Shown: one piece after another, positions 52,934 to 61,322 of the stretch
Layout of the letters: every line of letters starts with the position of its first letter
Numbering within the stretch: the first letter of the stretch is position 1
Notes under the pieces: generated by a model
What the model was told of the DNA's origin: nothing
The model's database searches: none
What the model saw: the letters and a program-made list of their open reading frames with translations, nothing else
Assembly (NCBI GenBank): GCA_025655595.1
Contig: JAHXIO010000012.1
Location: 1 to 64,000 of the forward strand
Direction of reading: 5' to 3'
DNA length: 64,000 nucleotides
Origin: Candidatus Thiodiazotropha sp. (ex Monitilora ramsayi)
GTDB lineage: Bacteria > Pseudomonadota > Gammaproteobacteria > Chromatiales > Chromatiaceae
Made by a program: the position numbers and the translations under genes

Positions 52934-53445
52934 GAGAGTCTCCTTTGTCAGTGAATTTGTCAGGACCTGTCGTCCATGGTGGAAATTCTGGATCTTCAGC
53001 GGTGAAAGATCCTTTCAAGGATGTATGAAGTTGTAACAGGGTGTAACAGATTCAGTAATGAAAGAGCTTTGGGACCAGAGAGAGAACAACGCTGATTGAA
53101 GATCAAGTTTAAGTCGTTGTTGCCGATACTCTTGTTGATTTCGAGGTTAAATCTCGATATCGCGTGGCAAGGGCATAGGGCTTATATTCCCCCGCCAGTT
53201 TGCTGAGAGCTGTTCAATGCAGGTCTGGTAAGGGATGGGCTGTGGATTCTCAATATTAATCAATGAGATAGAGATTGGCGTGCTGTTACATGCCGGTTCT
53301 ATTGAGTCGATGGAGAGTCAGAGGGTTTTACCCTCTCTTCGCGCGACGGTGTGGTGACCCAATGGATCGGGATGGCCTGTAGATCCGGTGAGACGACCGG
53401 ATAGAGATTGAACCCGATATATGAAATACCTCAGCGGAGGCGCCG
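52934..53445. other. divergent promoter region between CpxP-like and binding-protein genes
   Basis: This 512-base gap holds a 9-bp near-perfect hairpin (52990-53012, GGATCTTCA/TGAAAGATCC) in the presumed 5' leader of the CpxP-like gene. A heptamer direct repeat is at 53032-53048. No protein-like frame was found on either strand. Confidence 0.5.
53032..53048 (-). promoter_or_regulatory. candidate OmpR/CpxR-type operator upstream of CpxP-like gene
   Basis: On the minus strand TGTTACA-CCC-TGTTACA is an exact heptamer direct repeat with a 10-bp period, the geometry of OmpR-family binding sites. GTAAC-N5-GTAAC, read on the plus strand, resembles the CpxR box GTAAA-N5-GTAAA. It lies about 100 bases before the CpxP-like start codon. 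Confidence 0.55.
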
Positions 53446-54489
53446 TTGTTGCTGCACATTTCGATTTCCGGTTTTGTTCGCTACATCCTGGTGTTCTGGC
53501 TGCTTGCCCTCTCTGTGGCTGAAGCTGCACCGACACCTGGACGTGTCTACCATTTGCTCATGCTCGACTCACAGGGCGGCAGCCCCTACGGTGACGTCTA
53601 TGCGGCTATGATGCGGTCACTCGAGGCGCTTGGATATCGAGAAGGGGAGAATCTTTCGGTGACCCGGTATACCGCGGGCAACGATATTGCGCATGGGAAG
53701 GCGATTCTACGTCGGGCCTGGGATGAAAAGCATGATGTGGTCTACACCGGGGGGACTGTCGCGACCATTGCTGCCAAGCAGGTCTTCTTCGGTACCGATC
53801 AACCGGTGGTATTCGCCTCACCCACCGATCCTGTCGGAATCGGTGTAATCGATGGGTTTGATCAGCCGCCCAAGGCCAATTTTACCGGCGTCTGCTATCC
53901 GGTACCGGTCAAGGCAAGGCTTCGCTTTATTCGCAGCCTGTTTCCCAAGGCGAGCAGGTTCGGTTTGATCTACGCGGATATGCCTCAATCCCACAGCTAC
54001 AATGACTGGGTCATGGCACACCTGGAGGAGGATCCAGCCCTGGAGGGTATGGAGATTCTGTTTCGTTCCGTTCCTCTGGTGAAAGGGGAGTCTGGCGACG
54101 AAAAAATGGCGCAACTGGCACGAACTATCGTTGAAGAGCTGAATGAACGTGTCGATGTCTTCATCTCCGCGAACGATCAGTTGGGCGCCAGGCAGCACTT
54201 TTCCGATTTGATCCGCACACATACTGATAAACCCTTGATTGGCATTGTCAGGAATGACGTGATGGATGACTGGGGCGCCATGGCGACTGTCTACCCGTCG
54301 CACGAGAGTATAGGGCGACAGGCGGCCAGGATGGTGAGAGATCTGTTAGAAGGTGTATCGATAGAGCGGATTCAGCCGGAGTGGCCGGCACGCTATGGAT
54401 ATGCAGTCGATCTGCAAAAGGCCCGAAAGTTCGGTGTCAGTGTGCCTATCGGTATCCTGCAGTTGGCAGGTGAGAATATTGTTCGATGA
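53446..54489 (+). CDS. ABC-type substrate-binding periplasmic protein (PF04392-like)
   Basis: The 347-aa protein has a signal peptide (cleavage near AEAAPTPG, residue 27) and the two-lobed type I periplasmic-binding fold of the ABC_sub_bind group: YHLLMLDSQGGSPYGDVYAAMMRSLEALGY, DVVYTGGTVATIAAKQVF, PVVFASPTDPVGIGVI, and RQAARMVRDLLEGVS near the C-terminus. No transporter genes are nearby. Instead a c-di-GMP protein gene follows 39 bases downstream, so it probably delivers a ligand signal to that membrane protein. The start is a TTG at 53446 with CGGAGG 7 nt upstream. Confidence 0.85.
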   Translation: MLLHISISGFVRYILVFWLLALSVAEAAPTPGRVYHLLMLDSQGGSPYGDVYAAMMRSLEALGYREGENLSVTRYTAGNDIAHGKAILRRAWDEKHDVVYTGGTVATIAAKQVFFGTDQPVVFASPTDPVGIGVIDGFDQPPKANFTGVCYPVPVKARLRFIRSLFPKASRFGLIYADMPQSHSYNDWVMAHLEEDPALEGMEILFRSVPLVKGESGDEKMAQLARTIVEELNERVDVFISANDQLGARQHFSDLIRTHTDKPLIGIVRNDVMDDWGAMATVYPSHESIGRQAARMVRDLLEGVSIERIQPEWPARYGYAVDLQKARKFGVSVPIGILQLAGENIVR

Positions 54490-54528
54490 ACAGCACGTTC
54501 TTGGAGTCGTCCGCCCGGTGAAAAGCTG

Positions 54529-57498
54529 ATGCGCTTAAACCAAAAAATCCTACTCTTCACTATCGGTATGTTGGCAGCATCACTTTTTGTCAGCTCGGTA
54601 GTGAATATGCTGGCTTTTCGAACCAACTATACCGATGCACTGATAACCGGTACCTTCGGCATAGGCCACAGTATCGAGAGTGTGCTTAACGAGCTGCTGG
54701 CGCTTGGATTGCCGCTGGAGTCCTTGTCCGGCTTGGATAAGAAGTTGGATGAAGTGGTCAATATGAATAAGCATATCACTTATGCAACGGTGATTGGGCC
54801 CGACGGCACCACTTTATTTCACAGTCAGGCCGATCTGATCGGACGGCGCTTCACAGATGAGGTGTCGATGAATTCGCTGGATACGGATACCCCCATTTGG
54901 CAACCCTATGATCGGTTCGACGGTCAGCGCTACTACGATGTGGCAATACCCTTGTTCGATGGTAAAGAACGTATCGGCGCCATCCGTCTGGGTTTTCCGA
55001 CCGCTGTCATTGACGAAAAATATATACAGGCATTGCAGCAACTGCTGGTCAATATGCTTTTGACCTTCCTGCTTATAGCGATAATGCTCAACTTCTTTTT
55101 ACGTAGGCAGATCATCGAGCCGGTGAAGCGGTTATCGGATTATGCAGAGTCAATCGCTGAAGGCGAATATGGCAAACACTTGCATATCGAGCGAAGAGAT
55201 GAAATCGGTCGTCTTTCAGAATCACTGCACAGCATGAGTGAGAGGTTGGAAGCGCATATCGATGCATTGAAACGCTCGGGACTTGAGCTGGAAGGGAAAG
55301 TCGAAGAACGTACCCGCCAATTGGCGCAGGCCAATAAGACACTGCAGGTCAGCAATGAAAATCTCAAGCAGGCGCTGGATCGCGAACGGGATTTGACCGT
55401 TGCTCTGAGTAAGAGTGAGGAGCGCTTTCGTATGCTGTTTGAGCACAATCAGGCAGTAATGCTGATCATCGATCCTGAGGGCGGCAACATTATCGACGCG
55501 AACAAAGCCGCTGTAAACTATTACGGGTACAGTCACGATGAATTACTGCAGATGGGCATCAATGGCATCAATATCCTGTCCCCGGCTCAAATTCAGCGTG
55601 AGATGAATCTGGCGCGGGATGAGCGGCGTAACCACTTCTATTTCCGCCACGCCCTCGCTTCTGGAGAGGTGAGGGATGTAGAAGTACATTCGGGTCCTAT
55701 CGAATGGGAGAACCGGTCTGTTCTCTACTCAATTATTCACGATGTCACGGATCGAAAGAAAGCGGAAGCCGAGCTGGACCGGATCGCCCACTACGATGCA
55801 CTCACTGGCTTGCCGAATCGTCTGCTGAAAACCGACCGTCTGCGACAGGCCATCGCACACAGCCGACGTAGCGGACTCAGCCTTGCGGTCTGTTATCTGG
55901 ATCTTGACGGCTTCAAGCCGATCAACGACACGTACGGCCACGCGGTCGGCGATACAATTCTTGTCGAGATAGCGAGAAGGTTACAAGTTACCGTCAGGGA
56001 GGGGGATACGGTGTCGCGGATTGGCGGGGATGAGTTCGTGTTGATATTAACGGAACTCTCAGACATCGACCAGTGCAAGCAGATACTCAACAGGGTGCTC
56101 AATGCAGTATCGGAGCCTATCCTGATCAGCGAGAAAGAGGTTGAAGTCTTTGCCAGCATCGGGATGACGCTCTTTCCCGAGGACGATGCCGATGCGGATA
56201 TCCTGACTCGTCACGCAGATCAGGCGATGTATATCGCCAAGGAGATGGGGAGGAATCGATACCATCTCTTCGACCCGATCGAGGATAAACAGGTGAAAGC
56301 TCACCGCGAGCTTTTACAAATGCTGGAAAAGGCGGTACTCCAGGATCAATTCGTTCTTCACTACCAACCCAAGGTCAATATGTACAACTGTGATGTGATC
56401 GGTGTGGAGGCGTTGATTCGATGGAATCATCCCAGAAAGGGACTGCTATACCCCAAGGAATTTCTCCATCTGCTGGTTGATACAGAGCTTGAGATAACGG
56501 TTGGGAATTGGGTCATTAACAATGCACTAAAACACATGATGGAGATGCGCAAGCTGGGACTGAATCTCAGGGTCAGTGTCAATATCAGCGCGCACCATCT
56601 GCAGCATCCGGACTTTCTCGATCATCTTCGGGACATCATTGCCGGATACCCCGAGTTAAATCCAGGTGACCTGGAGTTTGAGATACTAGAGTCCGCCTCC
56701 ATTGATGACGTGAATCAGATTTTTCACACACTGGTGAGTTGTCGTGAATTGGGGATTCGGTTTGCGCTCGATGATTTCGGTACCGGTTATTCGTCGTTGG
56801 CCTATTTTCACCGTCTGCCCGTGGATCTGCTGAAGATCGATCAGACATTCGTACGGGATATGCTGGAGGATCCACAGGACCTGACCATTGTCGATAGCGT
56901 GGTGCGTCTGGCGGGGGCCTTCGATCAGCCCGTTATTGCAGAGGGGGTGGAGAGCCTGGAGCATGCTGCTGCGCTACTACGGCTCGGCTGTCATCTCGGA
57001 CAGGGTTATGGTATTGCGCGGCCGATGCCGGTGGAGGAGATACCGACCTGGCTGGAGACTTGGCAGCACAATCGCGAGTGGCAGGGACTCAAGAACAGGC
57101 TGTATGATTGCGACGGTATCGATATTCACGCGGCCATCGCCAGTCACCGCCGCTGGGTCAGTAATCTGATTGAAAATCTCAAACTCAATCACGCCATCCC
57201 ACCCATTCAACTCGATAGTAAACACTGTGCCTTCGGCCGTTGGTTTCATGGAGTGGGCTATGTGCAGTATGGACATTTGACGGTCTACAATGAGATTAAA
57301 AAAATCCATGAAGAGATACATGGACTGGGACATGAAATGGTCGGTATAGCAAGTCAAGGTGACCTGGACATTGCACTATCAAAGGTCTCCGAGATGGAGC
57401 AGCTGAGAGATCAGTTTGTTGCCAAGTTGGAAACACTGTATAAAGCGGTTCAATTGATGTCTCATGACGAAGAAAAGGCGTCGGGAGGTCTGCATTGA
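54529..57498 (+). CDS. membrane HAMP-PAS-GGDEF-EAL protein with C-terminal CZB zinc-binding domain
   Basis: The 989-aa protein has TM1 (about 8-27), a periplasmic sensor with a Cache-like pattern (ITYATVIGPDGTTLFHSQ), TM2 (about 172-192), HAMP, a short coiled coil and PAS (MLFEHNQAVMLIIDPEGGNI). The GGDEF domain is intact (RIGGDEFVLI, with REGD I-site five residues before). The EAL domain has catalytic residues in place (VEALIRW, FEILES, LDDFGTGYSSLAYF, KIDQTFV, EGVES). The last 110 residues form a CZB domain with a His in SHRRW, Cys in KHCAFGRWFHG and His in KIHEEIHGLGHEM, the 3His-1Cys zinc site. It can probably both make and break c-di-GMP, tuned by zinc and by the binding protein encoded upstream. 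Confidence 0.9.
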   Translation: MRLNQKILLFTIGMLAASLFVSSVVNMLAFRTNYTDALITGTFGIGHSIESVLNELLALGLPLESLSGLDKKLDEVVNMNKHITYATVIGPDGTTLFHSQADLIGRRFTDEVSMNSLDTDTPIWQPYDRFDGQRYYDVAIPLFDGKERIGAIRLGFPTAVIDEKYIQALQQLLVNMLLTFLLIAIMLNFFLRRQIIEPVKRLSDYAESIAEGEYGKHLHIERRDEIGRLSESLHSMSERLEAHIDALKRSGLELEGKVEERTRQLAQANKTLQVSNENLKQALDRERDLTVALSKSEERFRMLFEHNQAVMLIIDPEGGNIIDANKAAVNYYGYSHDELLQMGINGINILSPAQIQREMNLARDERRNHFYFRHALASGEVRDVEVHSGPIEWENRSVLYSIIHDVTDRKKAEAELDRIAHYDALTGLPNRLLKTDRLRQAIAHSRRSGLSLAVCYLDLDGFKPINDTYGHAVGDTILVEIARRLQVTVREGDTVSRIGGDEFVLILTELSDIDQCKQILNRVLNAVSEPILISEKEVEVFASIGMTLFPEDDADADILTRHADQAMYIAKEMGRNRYHLFDPIEDKQVKAHRELLQMLEKAVLQDQFVLHYQPKVNMYNCDVIGVEALIRWNHPRKGLLYPKEFLHLLVDTELEITVGNWVINNALKHMMEMRKLGLNLRVSVNISAHHLQHPDFLDHLRDIIAGYPELNPGDLEFEILESASIDDVNQIFHTLVSCRELGIRFALDDFGTGYSSLAYFHRLPVDLLKIDQTFVRDMLEDPQDLTIVDSVVRLAGAFDQPVIAEGVESLEHAAALLRLGCHLGQGYGIARPMPVEEIPTWLETWQHNREWQGLKNRLYDCDGIDIHAAIASHRRWVSNLIENLKLNHAIPPIQLDSKHCAFGRWFHGVGYVQYGHLTVYNEIKKIHEEIHGLGHEMVGIASQGDLDIALSKVSEMEQLRDQFVAKLETLYKAVQLMSHDEEKASGGLH

Positions 57499-57635
57499 TA
57501 GAGCACAACCACACATTCGTGGTAGTGGATCTGATCGAATTCAAACAGCTGCCTTCAGTTATAATTCGTCCTGATTTATTCTGAATAATTCTTCATAGGC
57601 TGAGTCCAGTCTCTTTCCAGGCAGAGGTGCGGTAA

Positions 57636-58412
57636 TTGGATATCGATAGACGCTTTGGCGGTATCGCGAGACTCTATGGCCAGGACGGGTTATCCCGTTT
57701 TTTAGGCGCCCATGTGGCTGTCATCGGCGTGGGTGGGGTTGGTTCCTGGGTAGTTGAGGCGCTGGCACGTAGCGGTATAGGTGCGATTACCCTGTTCGAT
57801 CTGGATCACATTGCCGAGTCCAACGTTAACCGGCAACTGCATGCGGTCGAAGGCGCTTTTGGTCAGGCCAAGGTCACAGCCATGGCGCAGCGCGTGCTCG
57901 CTATCCACCCCGATTGTTGCGTGATACCGGTCGAGGCTTTTGTGGATGAAGAGAATCTGGAGGAGGTGATCCAGGGTGGGTTTGACTATGTCGTTGATTG
58001 TATCGACAGCTATCGTACCAAGGCGGCCTTGATCGCCTCCTGCCGGCGACACAAAGTTCGTATCATCACCATTGGTGGAGCGGGTGGACAGACCGACCCG
58101 ACCCGGATCCGGCTTGCTGATTTAAGTCGGAGTGAGCAGGATCCGTTGCTATCCAAGACACGAAAGCTGCTGCGGCGAGAGTACGGTTTCCCCGCCAACA
58201 CCAAGCGTCGGTTCGATGTGCCCTGTGTCTACTCCGGAGAGCAGCAGGTCTATCCCAGCCCGGAAGGGGAGGTCTGCCTGGATCGCCCGGGGACACTCGA
58301 AGGTTCACTCAACTGTGGCGGCTACGGTTCCGCCATGACAGTCACTGCCACCTTCGGTCTGGTGGCTGTCTCCCATCTGTTGAAAAAGTTGGCGGCAGAC
58401 ACCTCAGCTTGA
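57636..58412 (+). CDS. tcdA: tRNA threonylcarbamoyladenosine dehydratase TcdA
   Basis: The 258-aa E1-like protein has the ATP-binding GVGGVGSWVVEALARSGIGAITLFDLD near residue 30, NVNRQLHA near 65, and YVVDCIDSYRTKAALIASCRR near 118. Next come GGAGGQTDPTRIRLADLSRSEQDPLL near 148 and the C-terminal SLNCGGYGSAM. TcdA (CsdL/YgdL) cyclises t6A to ct6A at position 37 of tRNAs reading ANN codons. The start is a TTG at 57636 with GCAGAGG 8-9 nt upstream. Its stop overlaps the end of the RDD-like open frame on the other strand by 9 bases. Confidence 0.93.
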   Translation: MDIDRRFGGIARLYGQDGLSRFLGAHVAVIGVGGVGSWVVEALARSGIGAITLFDLDHIAESNVNRQLHAVEGAFGQAKVTAMAQRVLAIHPDCCVIPVEAFVDEENLEEVIQGGFDYVVDCIDSYRTKAALIASCRRHKVRIITIGGAGGQTDPTRIRLADLSRSEQDPLLSKTRKLLRREYGFPANTKRRFDVPCVYSGEQQVYPSPEGEVCLDRPGTLEGSLNCGGYGSAMTVTATFGLVAVSHLLKKLAADTSA

Positions 58413-58720
58413 TTCCGCAATGGGGTAGGAAAAAATGTTGGTCTCGGCCAGCGTGTCGAGCAGGGTACGGTTACCAGGTGTAAAGAGCATCACCATATCC
58501 AGCATCAACATCAGCGGGCCAAGATAGGGGGTGTGAGGATTAACCCAGGCCACACCGGCCCAGGCAGTGAAGCTGTTCATGATCATGCTGCCGATCAGGC
58601 TCCTGTTGGCAATCAGGATGACTTGAATGGCTGGGTAGAGGATCAAAGCCCAGACGGTAGCGTCGATGGTGAATGCCAGTAGGCGACGCCAGCGGGATGC
58701 TAGCGGATATTTGGAAGGAT
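58404..58720 (-). pseudogene. RDD-like membrane protein remnant without a usable start codon
   Basis: Reading leftward from the methyltransferase stop gives an open frame of about 105 codons, starting NPSKYPLASRWRRLLAFTID and ending in LFTPGNRTLLDTLAETNIF. That is the beginning and end of an RDD-family membrane protein (the Arg-Arg...Asp segment and the C-terminal TPxxRxLxDxLAxT motif). The middle GxTLGK segment is missing and the first ATG/GTG/TTG in frame is after the RDD motif (58646). It is therefore either a decaying gene or a very short relative using a non-standard start. Confidence 0.5.
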
Positions 58721-59311
58721 TTACGCCTTGTGTGCCAGGGCAACCGTGTAGGTCCTGCCTTGTTTCAACTTTTTATAGTTACCGAAGACCTCGTTGAGAT
58801 TTCGTTTCATATACTGGCGCAGTCCGTTGATGGTGACCACATAGAGTTTGCCGCCGGGGTTGAGACGTTGCCAGGCGTCGTGCAGGATCAGGCTCAACAT
58901 CTCCTTACCCACCTTTGCCGGTATATTCGAGGCGATGATATCGAAGCGTCGTGTTGGGTCGATGTGATTAAAAGCGTTGCTCAACATGGCCTCGGCATTT
59001 CCCAGTCCGTTGCGTTTTGCATTGGCGTTGGCGTACTCTACGGCGAGAAAGTCCTTATCCACCATCAGGGTCTCACCCTGGGGAGCGCGCCTGGCCATGA
59101 AGAGGCCGATTGGGCCGTAACCGCAGCCAAGATCGAGGCAGTGATCGGTGGGACGGATATCCAAACGTTCCACTAAAAGACGGGTACCTTCATCGATCTC
59201 GCGGGGTGAGAAGATGCCCCAGGTGGAGTGGAAATTGAGGGGCTCGCCGGCCAGGTCGGCCTCGAAGACGATATCCCGGCGCAGTTTGTCGAGGGTCTCT
59301 TGATTTAGCAT
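58721..59311 (-). CDS. class I SAM-dependent methyltransferase, RsmC-like small domain
   Basis: The 196-aa protein has the methyltransferase glycine loop LDLGCGYGPIGLFMA near residue 80, the acidic ribose-binding position VDKDFLAVEYANANAKRNGL near 100 and, at motif IV, FDIIASNIPAKVGKEM near 140. It resembles the C-terminal catalytic half of RsmC/RlmG (MTS family), which modify guanines in rRNA, although the motif IV tetrapeptide is SNIP rather than the usual NPP(F/Y). That difference makes the substrate uncertain. The gene is single, with an RDD-like remnant right behind its stop. Confidence 0.83.
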   Translation of the reverse strand: MLNQETLDKLRRDIVFEADLAGEPLNFHSTWGIFSPREIDEGTRLLVERLDIRPTDHCLDLGCGYGPIGLFMARRAPQGETLMVDKDFLAVEYANANAKRNGLGNAEAMLSNAFNHIDPTRRFDIIASNIPAKVGKEMLSLILHDAWQRLNPGGKLYVVTINGLRQYMKRNLNEVFGNYKKLKQGRTYTVALAHKA

Positions 59312-59344
59312 GGTGGCGGAGTGTTACGCGCCAAAGCGGTTAAG

Positions 59345-59962
59345 TCAATCCAGGATATCGTGGATCGTATTCAAAATGTTGTCGGCGGCCTTGTAGTCCA
59401 CCGCAACGGGCCAGGCGCTCTTATCCTGTTGTAGTATCAGAGAGGGAAAACTGCGCACACCCAATCGGGTTGCCTGGGCTATCTCGGTTTCAAGCGTCTG
59501 CTGCGCAACCTGACTTTGCAAAGTCCTTTCGAATTCGATGGCATCGAGCCCGATCTCGCCGGCTAGCGCGATCAGCGTTTCCTCATCGGAGGGATTTCTT
59601 GCCTGCAGGTAGTAAGCCTGCTGTATGGCAAGGATCATTGGCTCCTCCTTCGCGGCATCCAGGTCTCTGGCGGCAATCACTGCCCGGCATGCGGGGTAGG
59701 TCGACCGACGGGGGGTATTGAGGGTCCAGAAATCGAAGTTGAACCGGGTCTCCGGCAGTTTCTCCTGAATCCGTCGCCAGGTTGCCTGGAGTGTGTTGCG
59801 CAGCTCCTCAGGCATGGGTTGATCGGTATCGGGTGCCAGGCCGCCCAGTAAACGGCTGTAACTCATACCATTCGGTAGACGTGCTAGCAATTCCTCGAGC
59901 ACCGGACGAAAGGCCCAGCACCAACTGCACATAGGGTCGTGGATGTAGATGAGATGTGTCAT
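59345..59962 (-). CDS. DsbA/FrnE-like thioredoxin-fold protein
   Basis: The 205-aa cytoplasmic protein has its redox motif MCSWCW at residues 11-16 within DPMCSWCWAFRPVLEEL. The helical insertion of DsbA-like FrnE/2-hydroxychromene isomerase relatives follows (TYPACRAVIAARDL near 90), then the cis-Pro segment VRSFPSLIL near 170. No signal peptide, so it would act in the cytosol, as FrnE does, in dithiol-disulfide exchange or detoxification. Substrate unknown. Confidence 0.87.
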   Translation of the reverse strand: MTHLIYIHDPMCSWCWAFRPVLEELLARLPNGMSYSRLLGGLAPDTDQPMPEELRNTLQATWRRIQEKLPETRFNFDFWTLNTPRRSTYPACRAVIAARDLDAAKEEPMILAIQQAYYLQARNPSDEETLIALAGEIGLDAIEFERTLQSQVAQQTLETEIAQATRLGVRSFPSLILQQDKSAWPVAVDYKAADNILNTIHDILD

Positions 59963-60062
59963 GAGAAGAGACGTGGATGCGCCGATTCACTCAATGGCTT
60001 TGGTTAATTAACGGGAACAACCTATTGAACTCCACACATCTTAACAGCTCTGATCTATTGTG

Positions 60063-61007
60063 ATGGTTATGCACGGAAAAGATTCACCGTTGAGACTCTC
60101 CCGGCGACGTTTTCTACAAGGGGCTGCCGGACTGGTCGGTGCGCTATCGCTACCGGTCATGGGTCAGTCTCAATCGAAATTGATCGAAAGACCCATTCCC
60201 GTGAGCGGAGAGACCATACCCATACTGGGGATGGGTACCTGGCAGACTTTCGATGTGGCCGCTTATCCGGAAATGGTGCTTCGACGAACAGAAGTCTTGC
60301 GAACATTTCTCGAGCGGGGTGGCGGTATGGTCGACTCCTCACCCATGTACGGCTCATCCGAGGAGACCCTGGGTCTCTGTCTGGAACGGTTATCGGATCG
60401 CGGCAGCCTCTTTACTGCGACAAAGGTATGGACCCCGATGCGCTGGTTGGGCATCCAGCAGATGAAGCAGTCCATGCAGTTGTGGGGGGATGATCGTTTC
60501 GACCTGATGCAGATCCACAATATGCTCGATTGGGAGACCCATCTTGAGACCCTCAAGGCCTGGAAGGCGGAAGGCCGGATTCGCTATATCGGCATCACCA
60601 CCTCTCATGGTCGCCGGCATGAGGCGATGGAAAAGGCGCTGAGCAGAGAAGCGGATTTCGATTTTGTACAGCTGACCTATAATCTGCTCGACCGGGAGGC
60701 GGAAGATCGACTTTTGCCATTGGCGGCAGACCGGGGAATTGCCGTGATCATCAACCGTCCGTTCCGGGGCGGTGACATGTTCGACTTGGTGGAAGAGAAG
60801 GCTTTACCCGGTTGGGCAGCTGAGATCGGTTGCGATAACTGGGCCCAATTCTTCCTCAAGTTCATTCTCTCTCATCCCCATGTCACCTGTGCTATACCAG
60901 CCACATCGAGAGTCGACCATATGCAGGAAAATATGGGGGCGGGTGTTGGACCTTTACCCGATCCTGCGACACGTCGTCGTATGATAGATTTCATGCAGAC
61001 GATATAG
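60063..61007 (+). CDS. Tat-exported aldo/keto reductase
   Basis: The 314-aa protein starts with a twin-arginine leader (LSRRRFLQGAAGLVGALSLPVMG), so it is exported folded. The aldo/keto reductase barrel follows: ILGMGTWQTFD, MVDSSPMYGSSEETLGLCL with the catalytic Asp/Tyr pair, FTATKVWTP with the Lys, MQIHNMLDWETH with the His, and the NADP-site strand AVIINRPFRGG. It likely reduces small carbonyls. The ATG at 60063 is preferred; a GTG at 60060 and an ATG at 60069 are alternatives, and no strong ribosome site separates them. Confidence 0.87.
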   Translation: MVMHGKDSPLRLSRRRFLQGAAGLVGALSLPVMGQSQSKLIERPIPVSGETIPILGMGTWQTFDVAAYPEMVLRRTEVLRTFLERGGGMVDSSPMYGSSEETLGLCLERLSDRGSLFTATKVWTPMRWLGIQQMKQSMQLWGDDRFDLMQIHNMLDWETHLETLKAWKAEGRIRYIGITTSHGRRHEAMEKALSREADFDFVQLTYNLLDREAEDRLLPLAADRGIAVIINRPFRGGDMFDLVEEKALPGWAAEIGCDNWAQFFLKFILSHPHVTCAIPATSRVDHMQENMGAGVGPLPDPATRRRMIDFMQTI

Positions 61008-61075
61008 GTGGTGATACACTGCTAAATCGATATTCCACGCTTTTCTTTCCCTTTACGTGTTTTGGAGTGAATCAA

Positions 61076-61261
61076 TTGCTGAAATCGGCCCTGTTAGGAA
61101 AGGTCTCGTTCTGGTTGATCGTCATCGGGACTTTTGCGCTCATCACCCCACAACCCGCCTGGCCTGAGTGGCTGGGACGTATGATCCTGTCTACCGGTAT
61201 CGCATTGGGGGTTACGACCTTGGCGGTCGCTGTCTGGAACCGGCGTAAATCCAAGGACTGA
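61076..61261 (+). CDS. small two-TM membrane protein
   Basis: A 61-aa protein with two hydrophobic segments (about 9-25 and 35-55) joined by a short Pro/Trp loop (TPQPAWPEW) and ending in a basic tail (NRRKSKD). I favour the TTG at 61076, since GGAGTGA lies 8 nt upstream; a GTG at 61067 would put that ribosome site inside the gene. No family recognised. It ends just before the phaB terminator, which points the other way. Confidence 0.6.
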   Translation: MLKSALLGKVSFWLIVIGTFALITPQPAWPEWLGRMILSTGIALGVTTLAVAVWNRRKSKD

Positions 61262-61263
61262 TC

Positions 61264-61291
61264 AAAAAAAAAGCCCGGCGGGGAGCCGGGC
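61264..61291 (-). terminator. rho-independent terminator of phaB
   Basis: GCCCGGC-TCCCC-GCCGGGC, a 7-bp GC-rich stem read on the minus strand, is followed by nine T residues. It lies about 30 bases after the phaB stop. Confidence 0.9.
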
Positions 61292-61322
61292 ATAGATTCA
61301 CAAGAAGGGAGGAGTGTGAAAA

